Positions 9,697 through 18,508 of a stretch of DNA of 64,000 bases are shown here, piece by piece (position 1 is the first letter of the stretch; every line of letters begins with the position of its first letter). The notes beneath the pieces were generated by a model. It worked only from the letters and a program-made list of their open reading frames with translations, had not been told where the DNA came from and did no database searches. Made by a program: the position numbers and the translations under genes. The stretch spans positions 168,258 through 232,257 of the forward strand of contig NZ_JAQFWW010000005.1 of NCBI RefSeq assembly GCF_027706145.1, in the 5' to 3' direction. Source of the stretch: Bacillus changyiensis. GTDB taxonomy: Bacteria > Bacillota > Bacilli > Bacillales > Bacillaceae.

Positions 9697-10026
9697 TTAG
9701 TCGTGTGGAGAATCATTTTTCCGTCCGGAGTTCTGTCCATTTCCCTGCTGTTCCCTGACAAAGTCAAAGCTTCTTAAAACAGCTTCACCGCCATAGCCAG
9801 CAATGATGGATAAAATCACAAGCTGAATTCCGGAGTCAGGTTCTGCAGATAATACAAGTAAAATTGAAGCTACCATACCGACAAGAATATCTTCAAAAAA
9901 CCCCAAGTAAATAAATCGTTTCGTTGTTCTCGGTTTCTCGAGGCGGCCTCTTTTTTTAATATGCCCGAGAACCCCCATAATTCCTCCAATCAAACAAGCA
10001 ACCAAAACTTGATGCAGCATCTTCAT
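9697..10026 (-). CDS. Small membrane protein, DUF4257-like
   Basis: A 109-residue protein with three hydrophobic segments (GGIMGVLGH, DILVGMVASILLV and LVILSIIAGYGGEA) and a hydrophilic tail. The pattern resembles the DUF4257 family found next to leuS or in other places in Bacillus; function unknown. AGGAAGG lies before the ATG at 10026; an ATG six bases downstream is an alternative. Transcribed in the same direction as leuS but with the T-box promoter between them. Confidence 0.65.
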   Translation of the reverse strand: MKMLHQVLVACLIGGIMGVLGHIKKRGRLEKPRTTKRFIYLGFFEDILVGMVASILLVLSAEPDSGIQLVILSIIAGYGGEAVLRSFDFVREQQGNGQNSGRKNDSPHD

Positions 10027-10233
10027 CACCTTCCTAAAGCCCTTAGATTAGTCAAGCGACTTCAGGCCATCGAGCAGCCCCCCTAGAACCCTTTGCGATG
10101 ATATTCGATACTACTAACCAACAGAAAACGTGTTCTGTCTTTGATGAAAAAAAAGCTTGTTTCTTCCATTATATGAAAACAATTGGATGTTCATCTTGAT
10201 GCATTCGATTCATTTTTACATGATGACAATTAC

Positions 10234-11427
10234 CTATTTTTTCAATATGAAGTCCTGATGAACAGACGTTTCCTTTTCTCTTCGATCATATAAAAACACT
10301 GTTCCAATACTGAACACCAATAAAACAAGAAGTACCGCCAGTAACATCTGCATACCATAGATATCAACAAGCATTCCGCCTAAAAGCGGTCCGACCATTC
10401 TGCCACCGGTTGCCATACTATTGACAAACCCTTGATAAAATCCTTCTTTTCCCTGTGGAGAAAGCTGATTTGCGATTGTCGGAACAGCAGGCCAGACAAG
10501 CATTTCACCGATTGTTAATATAATCATAGCCGCAAGAAATGCCGTAAAGTCTTCGGCTACAAACAAAATTCCGTATGCAAGCATGAAAATAACAAAGCCT
10601 AATAACATCTGTTTCTTCAACGACTCAGCAAACCGCTTCACAAACATGCCGATGAATGGCTGCCCTAGCACGATGAGTGCACCATTTACAGTCCATAACA
10701 AACTGTACTGCTTAAGGGGCATGCCCAATTCCTGTGTATGTGAGGCAATTGTTGAAGACCATTGTGAATAAGCAACCCAGGCGAGCAAGTACCCTGTACA
10801 GATAAAAATGAGAGCAGTAAATCGCGATTTTCCATTGATTGAATCGGCATGATCTAAAACAGATGACTGAACAGCTTGATCAGATTGAATCTTCTTAAAT
10901 CCCAAACAAGCAATCATAAAAAAAACAGCGTAGAGCATTGCATTCGCAAAGAAAACAAAAGTGAAGGAAAATGACGCCACAAATCCTCCAAGTGCCGAAC
11001 CAACAGCAACTCCGGCATTTTGCGCGACATACACAGCATTAAATGCTTTTCTTCCTCCCTCTGGCCATGCTGAGCCAGCCATCGCATAACATGCCGGAAA
11101 GACAACCCCAGAACCAAAACCAGCAATTGTTAATAAAATAATATATGCGAACCAATCATGAAAAAACACAAGACCTGAAAGACTTGAAAACGTAATGATA
11201 ATTCCAAGAATAATCGATGTAAAGCCACCGATTTTATCAAACAAAAAACCGCCGCACAAATTTCCAATCACATTTGCGCCTGAATTCAGCATCAAGACAA
11301 ACCCGGCAGCAGTCAATGACTTCCCTAAATGCTGATGAATATAAATGGTGTTTAGCGGCCATAAAAAAGAGGCCCCCGTGACGTTAATAAACATACCGAT
11401 GACCAAAAGCCATAATGTACGTGGCAT
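10234..11427 (-). CDS. yttB: MFS transporter YttB, putative drug efflux
   Basis: A 397-residue 12-TM major facilitator. The motif A region between TM2 and TM3 reads GGFLFDKIGG. The length and position next to leuS match B. subtilis YttB, annotated as a putative multidrug efflux transporter; no substrate is established. AGAAGG precedes the ATG. No linked regulator is visible. The lanthipeptide locus begins directly upstream, so the yttB/ytr junction is the insertion point of that locus. The 204 bases downstream, between yttB and the DUF4257 gene, show nothing I can name. Confidence 0.85.
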   Translation of the reverse strand: MPRTLWLLVIGMFINVTGASFLWPLNTIYIHQHLGKSLTAAGFVLMLNSGANVIGNLCGGFLFDKIGGFTSIILGIIITFSSLSGLVFFHDWFAYIILLTIAGFGSGVVFPACYAMAGSAWPEGGRKAFNAVYVAQNAGVAVGSALGGFVASFSFTFVFFANAMLYAVFFMIACLGFKKIQSDQAVQSSVLDHADSINGKSRFTALIFICTGYLLAWVAYSQWSSTIASHTQELGMPLKQYSLLWTVNGALIVLGQPFIGMFVKRFAESLKKQMLLGFVIFMLAYGILFVAEDFTAFLAAMIILTIGEMLVWPAVPTIANQLSPQGKEGFYQGFVNSMATGGRMVGPLLGGMLVDIYGMQMLLAVLLVLLVFSIGTVFLYDRREKETSVHQDFILKK

Positions 11428-11516
11428 TGTGTTACCTTCTTTCTAAATAGAACTTCTTTTAAATTCTATTCGCTTCAGCCGCTTTTTTCAACAAACAAGT
11501 TTTCGGTTTTGGGCAT

Positions 11517-11546
11517 AAAAAAATCCCTTTTAGAAAGGGGATTTTT
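11517..11546 (-). terminator. Terminator of the lanMT operon
   Basis: AAAATCCC(C)TTT pairs with AAA(G)GGATTTT, followed on the minus strand by a run of T. It lies 86 bases past the LanT stop and also separates the locus from yttB. Confidence 0.75.
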
Positions 11547-11631
11547 CACTTTATAAACTACCTTCTCATTGACAATGACTATTACAAGCAACATATAACA
11601 AGATAAAGATCATCTTAGATCAACGCTATTT

Positions 11632-13794
11632 TTATAAAGGAACATTTTCACGTTGCAAATCTTTCTTACTTCCGTCTATACTACTTGCATATAAACGATA
11701 GTACTCTCCATTCTTCTGTAACAGTTCTTTGTGCTTTCCTTGTTCTACAATTGAACCGTTTTTCATGACAAAAATGATATCAGAATCCACAATTGTTGAC
11801 AATCGATGTGCAATAATCATGCATGTACTCCCCATTTTAATAAAATGTGAAGCAATTTTTGCCTCATTTACAGAATCTAATGAGCTTGTAGCTTCATCCA
11901 GTAATACAATACCGGGCTCGTTTATGATAGCCCTAGCTAATGCTAGTCTTTGTCTTTGTCCTCCAGAAAGATTCATCCCCATGTTAGAAATTAACGTTTT
12001 ATGTTTCATTGGCATTTCATTAATTTCTTCATCTATATTTACAATTTTTAATGCTCTCATCATATCTTCATAACTGACATCCGGTTTACCCATTGCAATA
12101 TTTTCATAAATTGATTTATTGAATAAATAAATGTCTTGGGGAACAGCCCCCATATTTCTTCTAAGCTCTTTTTTATTGATATTTTTAAGATTAATACCGT
12201 CATAAAATATGTCCCCACTCGTTGGTTCATATAAACCGAGAAGCAATTTTCCTAAGGTACTCTTACCGGATCCTGACCTGCCAACAATTGCAATTTTCTG
12301 TCCCTTTTCTATTCTAATATTAATGTCATTTAAAACGGCTTCAGAAGATTTTGCATAAGTGAAACATACATTTTTTAAAACAATATCACCTTTCACAGGA
12401 ACATTTTTACTCTCAGCATGATCATTTTCGATTTTGGCATCAGTAATATCTTTTATTCTGTCTATGTTCGTTGTAGCAACTAATAAATCGTTTATCAATT
12501 GGAACATGGAAGTGCTTGTTGTGAAAAACATAGAAGTAACAGAGTAAAAGGCCAAAACTTCGCCAAAGGTCAACTCTTGTTGTATATACAAATAAAAACC
12601 AACTAACAAAACAACAAAAGGAGCAATGGTTTGCATACCTTGTGAAAATGTATTATAAAAGTTCAACAATGCACCTTTCTTTTTATACCTTCTTATAACA
12701 TTTTTTAATTGTTTCTTCCAATTATGAAAAACTTCGTTTTCGATTCCTGATAATTTAATATTGAATATCGCTGTAATGGTTTCAATTTGCAGCCGTTGTA
12801 TTTTACTACGCTCTAATACTTCATATAAGTTTAACTCTTTTAATTTTGGTCTTATCAAAATAGTAACTACGCCAAAAACCGAAAATAATATGGTAACTAA
12901 CATAAAAAGAGATAAAGACTTATACGCGATATAAAATAAAATAACAATAAGGGAGACAACATCAAGAATTCCTTTTATCGCTTTTTCTGACAACAAATCC
13001 TTAATAAATTCTACACTGCTTAATCTGTACTGTATATCTCCAGTTGGTCTTGACTCAAAAAATTTATAGGGTACTTTTAATAAATGACTAAAAACTTTAC
13101 TAATCAATGTTTGATCTAGTGTAGATTTTATTTGAATGAGAACAACACCTTGAAAGTATTGTAACAAGAAAAAAAGTACTAGCAAAAGTAGTGAAATTGT
13201 TATTTCGAATATTGATATAGATCCTTTTTTTATTACACTATCCGTCAGGTTTTGAATAATAATTGGCATCAACAACGTTCCCATTGCTGTAAAAAATGAT
13301 AAAACAAATAATAATATAAATGTTTTTTTATTGTCTACAACAGTGTTTGATAAAAATTTATACGAACTTTCTTTTTGTTTTTTCGCTTTAAAATCATGTT
13401 TAGGTTGAGGTACTAAGACAATGTTTGAAAATGATTTTTCAAACTCTTTCAAAGGTAAAGTTCTTCTCCCAATAGCTGGATCAACAATAGTAAATTTATT
13501 CTTTCTCACTTTTTCTAGAACAACAAAATGATCACTATTCCAAAATAATACAGATGGGAGATCTATCGCTTCTAACCCTTTCACTTCAGTCCGATATACT
13601 TTTGAATGAAAATGTAAAGCTTTGAATAAATCATGAACCTGTTTTAAATTCAGCCCATCTCTCCCTACTTCAGCTATATCTCTTAAATCATTTAGTGTAT
13701 TAAAGCTACGGTAATATCTTAAAATCATGGCAACACAACACAAACCACATTCTGTCTGGTGAAATTGTTCAATAAAAGGAACTTTTCTAATCAT
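11632..13794 (-). CDS. lanT: Bifunctional lanthipeptide leader protease and ABC exporter (LanT, C39 type)
   Basis: A 720-residue transporter that removes the double-glycine leader and exports the modified peptide. Residues 1-125 are a peptidase C39 domain with Cys16 in QTECGLCC, His89 in SDHFVV and Asp105 in VDPAIG. About six TM segments follow. The nucleotide-binding domain has Walker A GRSGSGKST, signature LSGGQRQR and Walker B IVLLDEATSSLD. The ATG at 13794 gives the family-typical N-terminus (MIRKVPFIEQ) and has GGTGAGG just upstream; an in-frame ATG at 13845 overlaps lanM but has no ribosome binding site. Visibly more AT-rich than the flanking genes. Its substrate should be the LanA precursor. 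Confidence 0.93.
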   Translation of the reverse strand: MIRKVPFIEQFHQTECGLCCVAMILRYYRSFNTLNDLRDIAEVGRDGLNLKQVHDLFKALHFHSKVYRTEVKGLEAIDLPSVLFWNSDHFVVLEKVRKNKFTIVDPAIGRRTLPLKEFEKSFSNIVLVPQPKHDFKAKKQKESSYKFLSNTVVDNKKTFILLFVLSFFTAMGTLLMPIIIQNLTDSVIKKGSISIFEITISLLLLVLFFLLQYFQGVVLIQIKSTLDQTLISKVFSHLLKVPYKFFESRPTGDIQYRLSSVEFIKDLLSEKAIKGILDVVSLIVILFYIAYKSLSLFMLVTILFSVFGVVTILIRPKLKELNLYEVLERSKIQRLQIETITAIFNIKLSGIENEVFHNWKKQLKNVIRRYKKKGALLNFYNTFSQGMQTIAPFVVLLVGFYLYIQQELTFGEVLAFYSVTSMFFTTSTSMFQLINDLLVATTNIDRIKDITDAKIENDHAESKNVPVKGDIVLKNVCFTYAKSSEAVLNDINIRIEKGQKIAIVGRSGSGKSTLGKLLLGLYEPTSGDIFYDGINLKNINKKELRRNMGAVPQDIYLFNKSIYENIAMGKPDVSYEDMMRALKIVNIDEEINEMPMKHKTLISNMGMNLSGGQRQRLALARAIINEPGIVLLDEATSSLDSVNEAKIASHFIKMGSTCMIIAHRLSTIVDSDIIFVMKNGSIVEQGKHKELLQKNGEYYRLYASSIDGSKKDLQRENVPL

Positions 13795-13832
13795 AAGCCT
13801 CACCATTTCCTTTAATATAGGATAATGATCGT

Positions 13833-16800
13833 CTACTGAAGCCATAAAATATTATTTATACTTGGTTTTAGATGTTTCAATATTAAATACCCGTACCCAG
13901 TTAAACCAATCATTAACCCAAATAAATGATGATCTGGATGATTTTTATCAAGGATGACCTGTTTTATTGTGTCTTCATGAATTTTTATAAATGTATTTTC
14001 ACAATATTTTTTAAGGGTTAAATCTTTCATCACATCTGCTGCATAATCAAGAATCAATAAACTTCCAAGATCTCCATGACAAAGCGTAGAGTTATTTCCA
14101 AAACCATTCTTTATAGTGGTTTTTATAGCTGTCTCTATTTCAATCTCCATACATTCATCATCATAACCGTTCGCTTTTAATAAAATTCTATTTAAGAGGA
14201 TCCCTGGTGCTCCATGACACCAACCATTGCTAAATCCTTCATCCCCAACCTGCATATGCCAATTCTTTTCCTTACCTGAATATAACTCTCGTTCAAAATC
14301 TAAAGCAGAAGTAACAATTTTTAAAATAAAAGGATCTTTTATTATAGGGTATAGTTGCATCATCACAGCTGATATCCCACTACTACCATGAGCAAAACCA
14401 GTATAACCTTCTGAAATCTTACTCCAGTCAATTTTACCTTTATTTCCTTTTAATTTTATCACTTCAACAAATCTATTATATAAACTCCTTAATGCTCCAA
14501 ATAAATAATGTTGTGTCTTTTCTTTAGCATTACTCTTAAATGCAGATAAAACAACTGCGATAGCTCCACTTATCCCCCCGATTATATCTTCATACTCCAC
14601 TTTTTTAGCGTATGTTGTTAATAAATTGATACTCTGGATTGCTGTCGATACAAATTGTTCTTTATGAATATACTTTCCTGAATGATAAAGTGAATAAACC
14701 ATACCGCTAATTCCTGAAAATCCTCCAATTTCTAAAATAGTTTCTTCGCTTTTTATTTCCATTAAATTTTTTAGAAGCGTAATGACTGGATTTAAAGCTC
14801 GAATAGTTGCTTCTTTGTACTTTTGAAGTTTTGTCATATCATATAAAAAAGCAAAAAATAGCGCTATACCACTATTACCTTTATATAAATCAGGTTCAAA
14901 CCCAGTTATTTGTGTTAATTGTTCCTTTTTACCGTAAATCATAAGCCCGAGCCAAGTATATTCTTTTTGGTTATGATAATTTCCTTCTATTGCTTGATCT
15001 AAAATAAAATCACCTATCTTTATTAAACTTTCCATTTCAGACGTCCTATCTCTTTTCAACAAATCCTTTGTCTGAAATGAAATATTAGTTAAAGCTTTGT
15101 CACCTTCATACTCACTATAAAGAAAACTTAAATCGATAAAATCAAGTTGCTTTTCAAAATCAGCTTCACTCATCTTCTCAATTTTGTTTTCAACTATTGT
15201 TAGAGGTGATTTTTCTAATGTCACCCCTCTTACAACCTCATCATGAGAATTCTTAATCTCTAACGAACTAACATTTGTGTAGAAATAAGGGATGTCTCCA
15301 TTTAATAGATCCTTGTATTCACTAGAAAGAAAATATTTATATTTTTCTTCATATTTACTCATTCCAATTCTCGTTAGAAATACTTCTCTATGAATTGAAT
15401 CTTGAAGTAGATCAGGATGAAAACTACTATGTAACAAATTAAAATATAAATAGGTTGGTTTTATAATCAACCGGCACTGAGCATCTCGAAAATCAGTATA
15501 TACAGCTTGAATAACTAAATTTTTATTATTTTGTATCCACTTATAAACTAAAGAAAAACCCTTTTTAATTTCAGCAACATATTGATTAGACTTTACTATA
15601 TTATTTTGATATTTTGGTAAATTTTTTTGAGGTGACAAAACACCATAACTTCTTACAATTTTCATTTCATCTGTACCATCTTTTTGTATAATAGATGATT
15701 TTAAACTAGCAACCTGCTCTTCTGCACCACTAACTCCACCTAAATCTAAGTATCCTGAATCATCATTGGCAAATGATATTCTATTTGGTAATAAATAAAT
15801 AGAACAGACCGATTCATCAATTAGTTTTTTAGCCTTTGCAATTGCAGAAGAATCATTGTAATCACTATTCACTTTCCCATGAAAAATTGTTTCTATATCA
15901 ATTAATATCGGATGTTCTTTGTTAGCAATAATATTCTCATAGTGAAAATCTTTAGAATTAAAAATGTACAATAAACAAAGTAATTCTCCAATTCTATAAT
16001 AATAATTTGCTGCATCCTTCTTATTATTTAACTCTTCATAATCGATATACTCCATCCAACCACAAGAAGAGATTGAGTAAACCCTTGCTGTATTTAAATC
16101 TAAATACCCTTTTATTCCCATGGAATTAAGCCAGTTTATAAATCTGTTGAAATTCTTTTCTAACATCATTGATCTAGGCTTATACACCAGCTTATATTTA
16201 GAATGAAAAGTTAAAAAACTGACAGACTTTGATCCTCGATGAGTATCACCTTGTCCAATAGTAATATCTACAATCTTACCTAGTCCTATTTTGTTATTAA
16301 ATTGTGTTATTAACTGCTTGTAATGATCTTTAGTGTCTTTAATAATAGAAATGATAAAATTAATGATTTGAAGAGTTCGTTTATTGATTAAGTTAAATAG
16401 ATAAGGATAATCTAAATATAAGTAACGTAAGTAGCTCTTATCTTTTAACATACAATCTTTAAAATATAAGAATCTTTTTTCAGCTGTTTCTCCTTTTAAA
16501 TTTGATTCTTCACGCGCTAGATTTATTTCTAATATTATAGTTTTATAAAATACACTATAAAGACTACTATTGATGTTTTTGAAAATACATTTAATAATAT
16601 TTGCAAAATCCATCATCTTTTTTTGTTCTAATATTTCCTCCATTTTAAGTGAAATATGATAGTTGATAAATGGTTTTATAACATCAATAAACTCAAAATG
16701 AACTGAGTTACTCTCTAATATGTTTGAAATTTTTCCATCATCATCCATCATTAGAACTTTATTGACTAATTTTAAGTATGATATTTTGTCCTCTTTTGGA

Positions 16801-16952
16801 GACTGTTCCCACTTTTTCTTCAACTCCAAGAAATCTTTTCTGATTGTTTCTTTAATCACTTTTTCTATATCTTTTAAAGACCCTTTTTTCTCTGGAAAAA
16901 AAGTGATCCAATAATCTAACACATGATCAAATGTGATCGTGGCATTCCCCAT
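13833..16952 (-). CDS. lanM: Class II lanthipeptide synthetase LanM
   Basis: A 1039-residue cytoplasmic enzyme that dehydrates Ser/Thr and then cyclises them with Cys. The N-terminal DUF4135 dehydratase has GQGDTHRGSK (residues 233-242), KLVYKPR (254-260), DFHYEN (335-340) and LIDIET (350-355), all intact. The C-terminal LanC-like cyclase keeps three zinc ligands: Cys912 in GWCHGAPG and Cys958-His959 in LCHGDLG. Length is normal for LanM. AAGGAGA lies before the ATG. The gene is transcribed with lanT and is AT-rich. There is only one LanM for one visible precursor, so this is a one-component system. Substrate is inferred to be LanA at 18138-18365. Confidence 0.96.
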   Translation of the reverse strand: MGNATITFDHVLDYWITFFPEKKGSLKDIEKVIKETIRKDFLELKKKWEQSPKEDKISYLKLVNKVLMMDDDGKISNILESNSVHFEFIDVIKPFINYHISLKMEEILEQKKMMDFANIIKCIFKNINSSLYSVFYKTIILEINLAREESNLKGETAEKRFLYFKDCMLKDKSYLRYLYLDYPYLFNLINKRTLQIINFIISIIKDTKDHYKQLITQFNNKIGLGKIVDITIGQGDTHRGSKSVSFLTFHSKYKLVYKPRSMMLEKNFNRFINWLNSMGIKGYLDLNTARVYSISSCGWMEYIDYEELNNKKDAANYYYRIGELLCLLYIFNSKDFHYENIIANKEHPILIDIETIFHGKVNSDYNDSSAIAKAKKLIDESVCSIYLLPNRISFANDDSGYLDLGGVSGAEEQVASLKSSIIQKDGTDEMKIVRSYGVLSPQKNLPKYQNNIVKSNQYVAEIKKGFSLVYKWIQNNKNLVIQAVYTDFRDAQCRLIIKPTYLYFNLLHSSFHPDLLQDSIHREVFLTRIGMSKYEEKYKYFLSSEYKDLLNGDIPYFYTNVSSLEIKNSHDEVVRGVTLEKSPLTIVENKIEKMSEADFEKQLDFIDLSFLYSEYEGDKALTNISFQTKDLLKRDRTSEMESLIKIGDFILDQAIEGNYHNQKEYTWLGLMIYGKKEQLTQITGFEPDLYKGNSGIALFFAFLYDMTKLQKYKEATIRALNPVITLLKNLMEIKSEETILEIGGFSGISGMVYSLYHSGKYIHKEQFVSTAIQSINLLTTYAKKVEYEDIIGGISGAIAVVLSAFKSNAKEKTQHYLFGALRSLYNRFVEVIKLKGNKGKIDWSKISEGYTGFAHGSSGISAVMMQLYPIIKDPFILKIVTSALDFERELYSGKEKNWHMQVGDEGFSNGWCHGAPGILLNRILLKANGYDDECMEIEIETAIKTTIKNGFGNNSTLCHGDLGSLLILDYAADVMKDLTLKKYCENTFIKIHEDTIKQVILDKNHPDHHLFGLMIGLTGYGYLILKHLKPSINNILWLQ

Positions 16953-17042
16953 AACAATCGTCTCCTTTGTTAAAATGTCAATGCCTAGTTCAATTTATTC
17001 CTATATTTAATTTTGAAAAATAAAGATGATACATATAACTTT

Positions 17043-17085
17043 ATTTAATAAATCTGAAATTGAATAGGGTGAAAAAATATGGCCC
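17043..17085 (-). promoter_or_regulatory. lanM promoter with shared lan operator element
   Basis: A 23-bp element at 17063-17085 (plus strand AATAGGGTGAAAAAA then TATGGCCC) recurs upstream of lanA with two differences. On the minus strand, reading toward lanM, TATTAAAT (17043-17050) lies exactly 12 bases past the element. There is no good -35 hexamer, so the element probably binds an activator, most simply the linked response regulator. A weaker look-alike (TTTAGGGTAAAAACAAAATATG-like, near 17157-17178) lies before the regulator gene. Confidence 0.6.
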
Positions 17086-17230
17086 CAACAATTTTAGAAA
17101 TGGAGTTTGTTAATAGTTTGACTACCAACCCATTTCTTGTTAATATGAGGATAAATTTAGGGTAAAAACAAAATATGTCATCAAATTAAAAAATACTACA
17201 TCATATTAAATCTCAAGAAGCGGTGATACT

Positions 17231-17917
17231 ATGGGGAAAATCAACTTACTAATAATTGAAGATGATGTATATTGGTTAGGCATTTTTAAAGAAATCTTGA
17301 AAAATCAACCGGATATTAGAATAATAGGAGAAATATGCAGAAAGGATAATTTGAATTATTTTTTATCAACTAATGTAAAATTTGATGTTGTTTTATTAGA
17401 TTTAGAATTAGAAGGAGATCAAACAAATGGAATAACCACATGTTCTTATATATTTCATAAAAGAAATGATGCGAGTATTATTATTAATATTTCAAATAAT
17501 GAGAATGAAAATTTGATAAAACAGGCCTTTTCTGCTGGTGCAATTGACTTTGTTTCTAAAAAAAATTATAAAGATATAGCTTATAAAATAAGATATGCAA
17601 ATAGTACATTTAATCCCTATAAAATAATATTAACTGAATATTCTAAATTAATAGAGGAATCTATCCTCTATAAACTCAGTACTGCAGAAAAAGACCTATA
17701 TAAATTGATTTGCAAAGGATATAGTCGGGCAAATATTAGTGAAATCATGTTCAAGTCTCCAAATACAATAAAAAAGCAGATAAAAAGTATCTTAAATAAA
17801 ACAGGCTGTAAAACAACAAAAGAACTTCGAGAACTACTAAGTTCTCCATGGAAAAAATATCAAGACCATAGTGAAGAGAAACCGAATCACTCTATTTTAC
17901 ATAGATCTCGCTTCTAA
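17231..17917 (+). CDS. lanR: Orphan NarL/LuxR-type response regulator of the lanthipeptide locus
   Basis: A 228-residue two-domain regulator. Residues 3-120 are a receiver: acidic pocket EDD (10-12), phospho-acceptor Asp57 in VVLLDLEL, and a conserved Lys in DFVSKKN. Residues 150-210 are a LuxR-type helix-turn-helix (LSTAEKDLYKLICKGYSR, then ANISEIMFKSPNTIKKQIKS). No histidine kinase lies nearby, as for the orphan MrsR1 regulator of mersacidin. It is on the opposite strand between lanA and lanM, facing away from lanM. GGTGAT is the ribosome binding site. AT-rich like lanM and lanT. Its targets are probably the lanA and lanM promoters; whether phosphorylation is needed is unknown. Symbol given by role. 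Confidence 0.85.
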   Translation: MGKINLLIIEDDVYWLGIFKEILKNQPDIRIIGEICRKDNLNYFLSTNVKFDVVLLDLELEGDQTNGITTCSYIFHKRNDASIIINISNNENENLIKQAFSAGAIDFVSKKNYKDIAYKIRYANSTFNPYKIILTEYSKLIEESILYKLSTAEKDLYKLICKGYSRANISEIMFKSPNTIKKQIKSILNKTGCKTTKELRELLSSPWKKYQDHSEEKPNHSILHRSRF

Positions 17918-18055
17918 TTTTATGCACTTCCCTAAAAAATACAATATCATGAATAACTGGATTGGCATGAATTCGATTTATCTCGAACCATGTCTTTTTA
18001 TTTTGCTTTAATCATTTTTCCTTTTAAAAACTTTATGATGGGCATGACAGAAAGA

Positions 18056-18097
18056 AACACCCCAATTGCTAGAATTTTCATCTCACAATTGGGGTGT
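18056..18097. terminator. Bidirectional terminator between lanR and lanA
   Basis: A 13-bp stem (AACACCCCAATTG with CAATTGGGGTGTT). The two genes converge on it. On the minus strand it is followed by TTTCTTTC, serving lanA; on the plus strand by ATTTATCC. Confidence 0.85.
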
Positions 18098-18137
18098 TAT
18101 TTATCCTATAGTGACGAAAAAAAACATTTTTGAAGCT

Positions 18138-18365
18138 TTATGCACAAGGGATAGTAGAGAAACATTCAGCTGATAATGTACAATATTTTCCGTAATTTGT
18201 ACCTAGCCCCATAGACCGGGCTTTGGCTATAGATTGTGCTCTTGTGCCCCAACCACCTGTAATGTCAGACATGTCTTGTTCTTTTAGTTCTTCCAATAAA
18301 TCTCCAGAAGGGTGATTTTCAATACTACGTTTTCTTAAAAGTGGATTTTTAAAATTTTTACCCAT
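18138..18365 (-). CDS. lanA: Lanthipeptide precursor LanA, mersacidin/actagardine-like
   Basis: A 75-residue precursor. Residues 1-38 are an acidic class II leader (GDLLEELKEQDMSDITGG) ending in the Gly-Gly site for the LanT C39 protease. The 37-residue core starts WGTRAQSIAKARSMGLG and ends YCTLSAECFSTIPCA. CTLSAEC is the lipid II-binding signature of mersacidin, actagardine and plantaricin C. The core has three Cys (24, 30, 36) and eight Ser/Thr. By analogy with actagardine, likely rings are Thr18-Cys24, Thr25-Cys30 and Ser27-Cys36. The fourth actagardine ring is impossible because the peptide ends CA. The basic linear N-terminal extension is unusual. AGGAGTGATC precedes the ATG. Ring pattern is inference. 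Confidence 0.92.
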   Translation of the reverse strand: MGKNFKNPLLRKRSIENHPSGDLLEELKEQDMSDITGGWGTRAQSIAKARSMGLGTNYGKYCTLSAECFSTIPCA

Positions 18366-18416
18366 GTTTGATCACTCCTATTTTGAGATTGGATAACGTT
18401 ATCACATTTATATTGT

Positions 18417-18459
18417 ATTTTATAGTTTATCATTTTAATAGGGTGAAAAAACATGGTCC
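18417..18459 (-). promoter_or_regulatory. lanA promoter with shared lan operator element
   Basis: The 23-bp element at 18437-18459 (plus strand AATAGGGTGAAAAAA then CATGGTCC) matches the one before lanM. On the minus strand TATAAAAT (18417-18424) lies exactly 12 bases past it, the same spacing as at lanM. The start codon is 52 bases further. The identical geometry supports a shared activator site overlapping the -35 position. Confidence 0.65.
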
Positions 18460-18508
18460 TCAATAAAGATAAATTCAGGTTAAATAGATAAAATGTATTT
18501 CCTAATAT

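Noticed and set aside
9477..9758. 93-codon plus-strand frame upstream of leuS
   Set aside because: It lies antisense to the T-box leader, whose conserved bases explain the sequence.
10234..11427. YttB as the exporter or immunity protein of the lanthipeptide
   Set aside because: It is the resident gene at this position in B. subtilis without any lan locus, is separated by a terminator, and LanT already provides export.
17150..18481. Second shared element GATAAATT(T/C)AGG near both lan promoters
   Set aside because: Its distance from the 23-bp element differs (about 65 versus 9 bases), so the match may be chance in AT-rich DNA.
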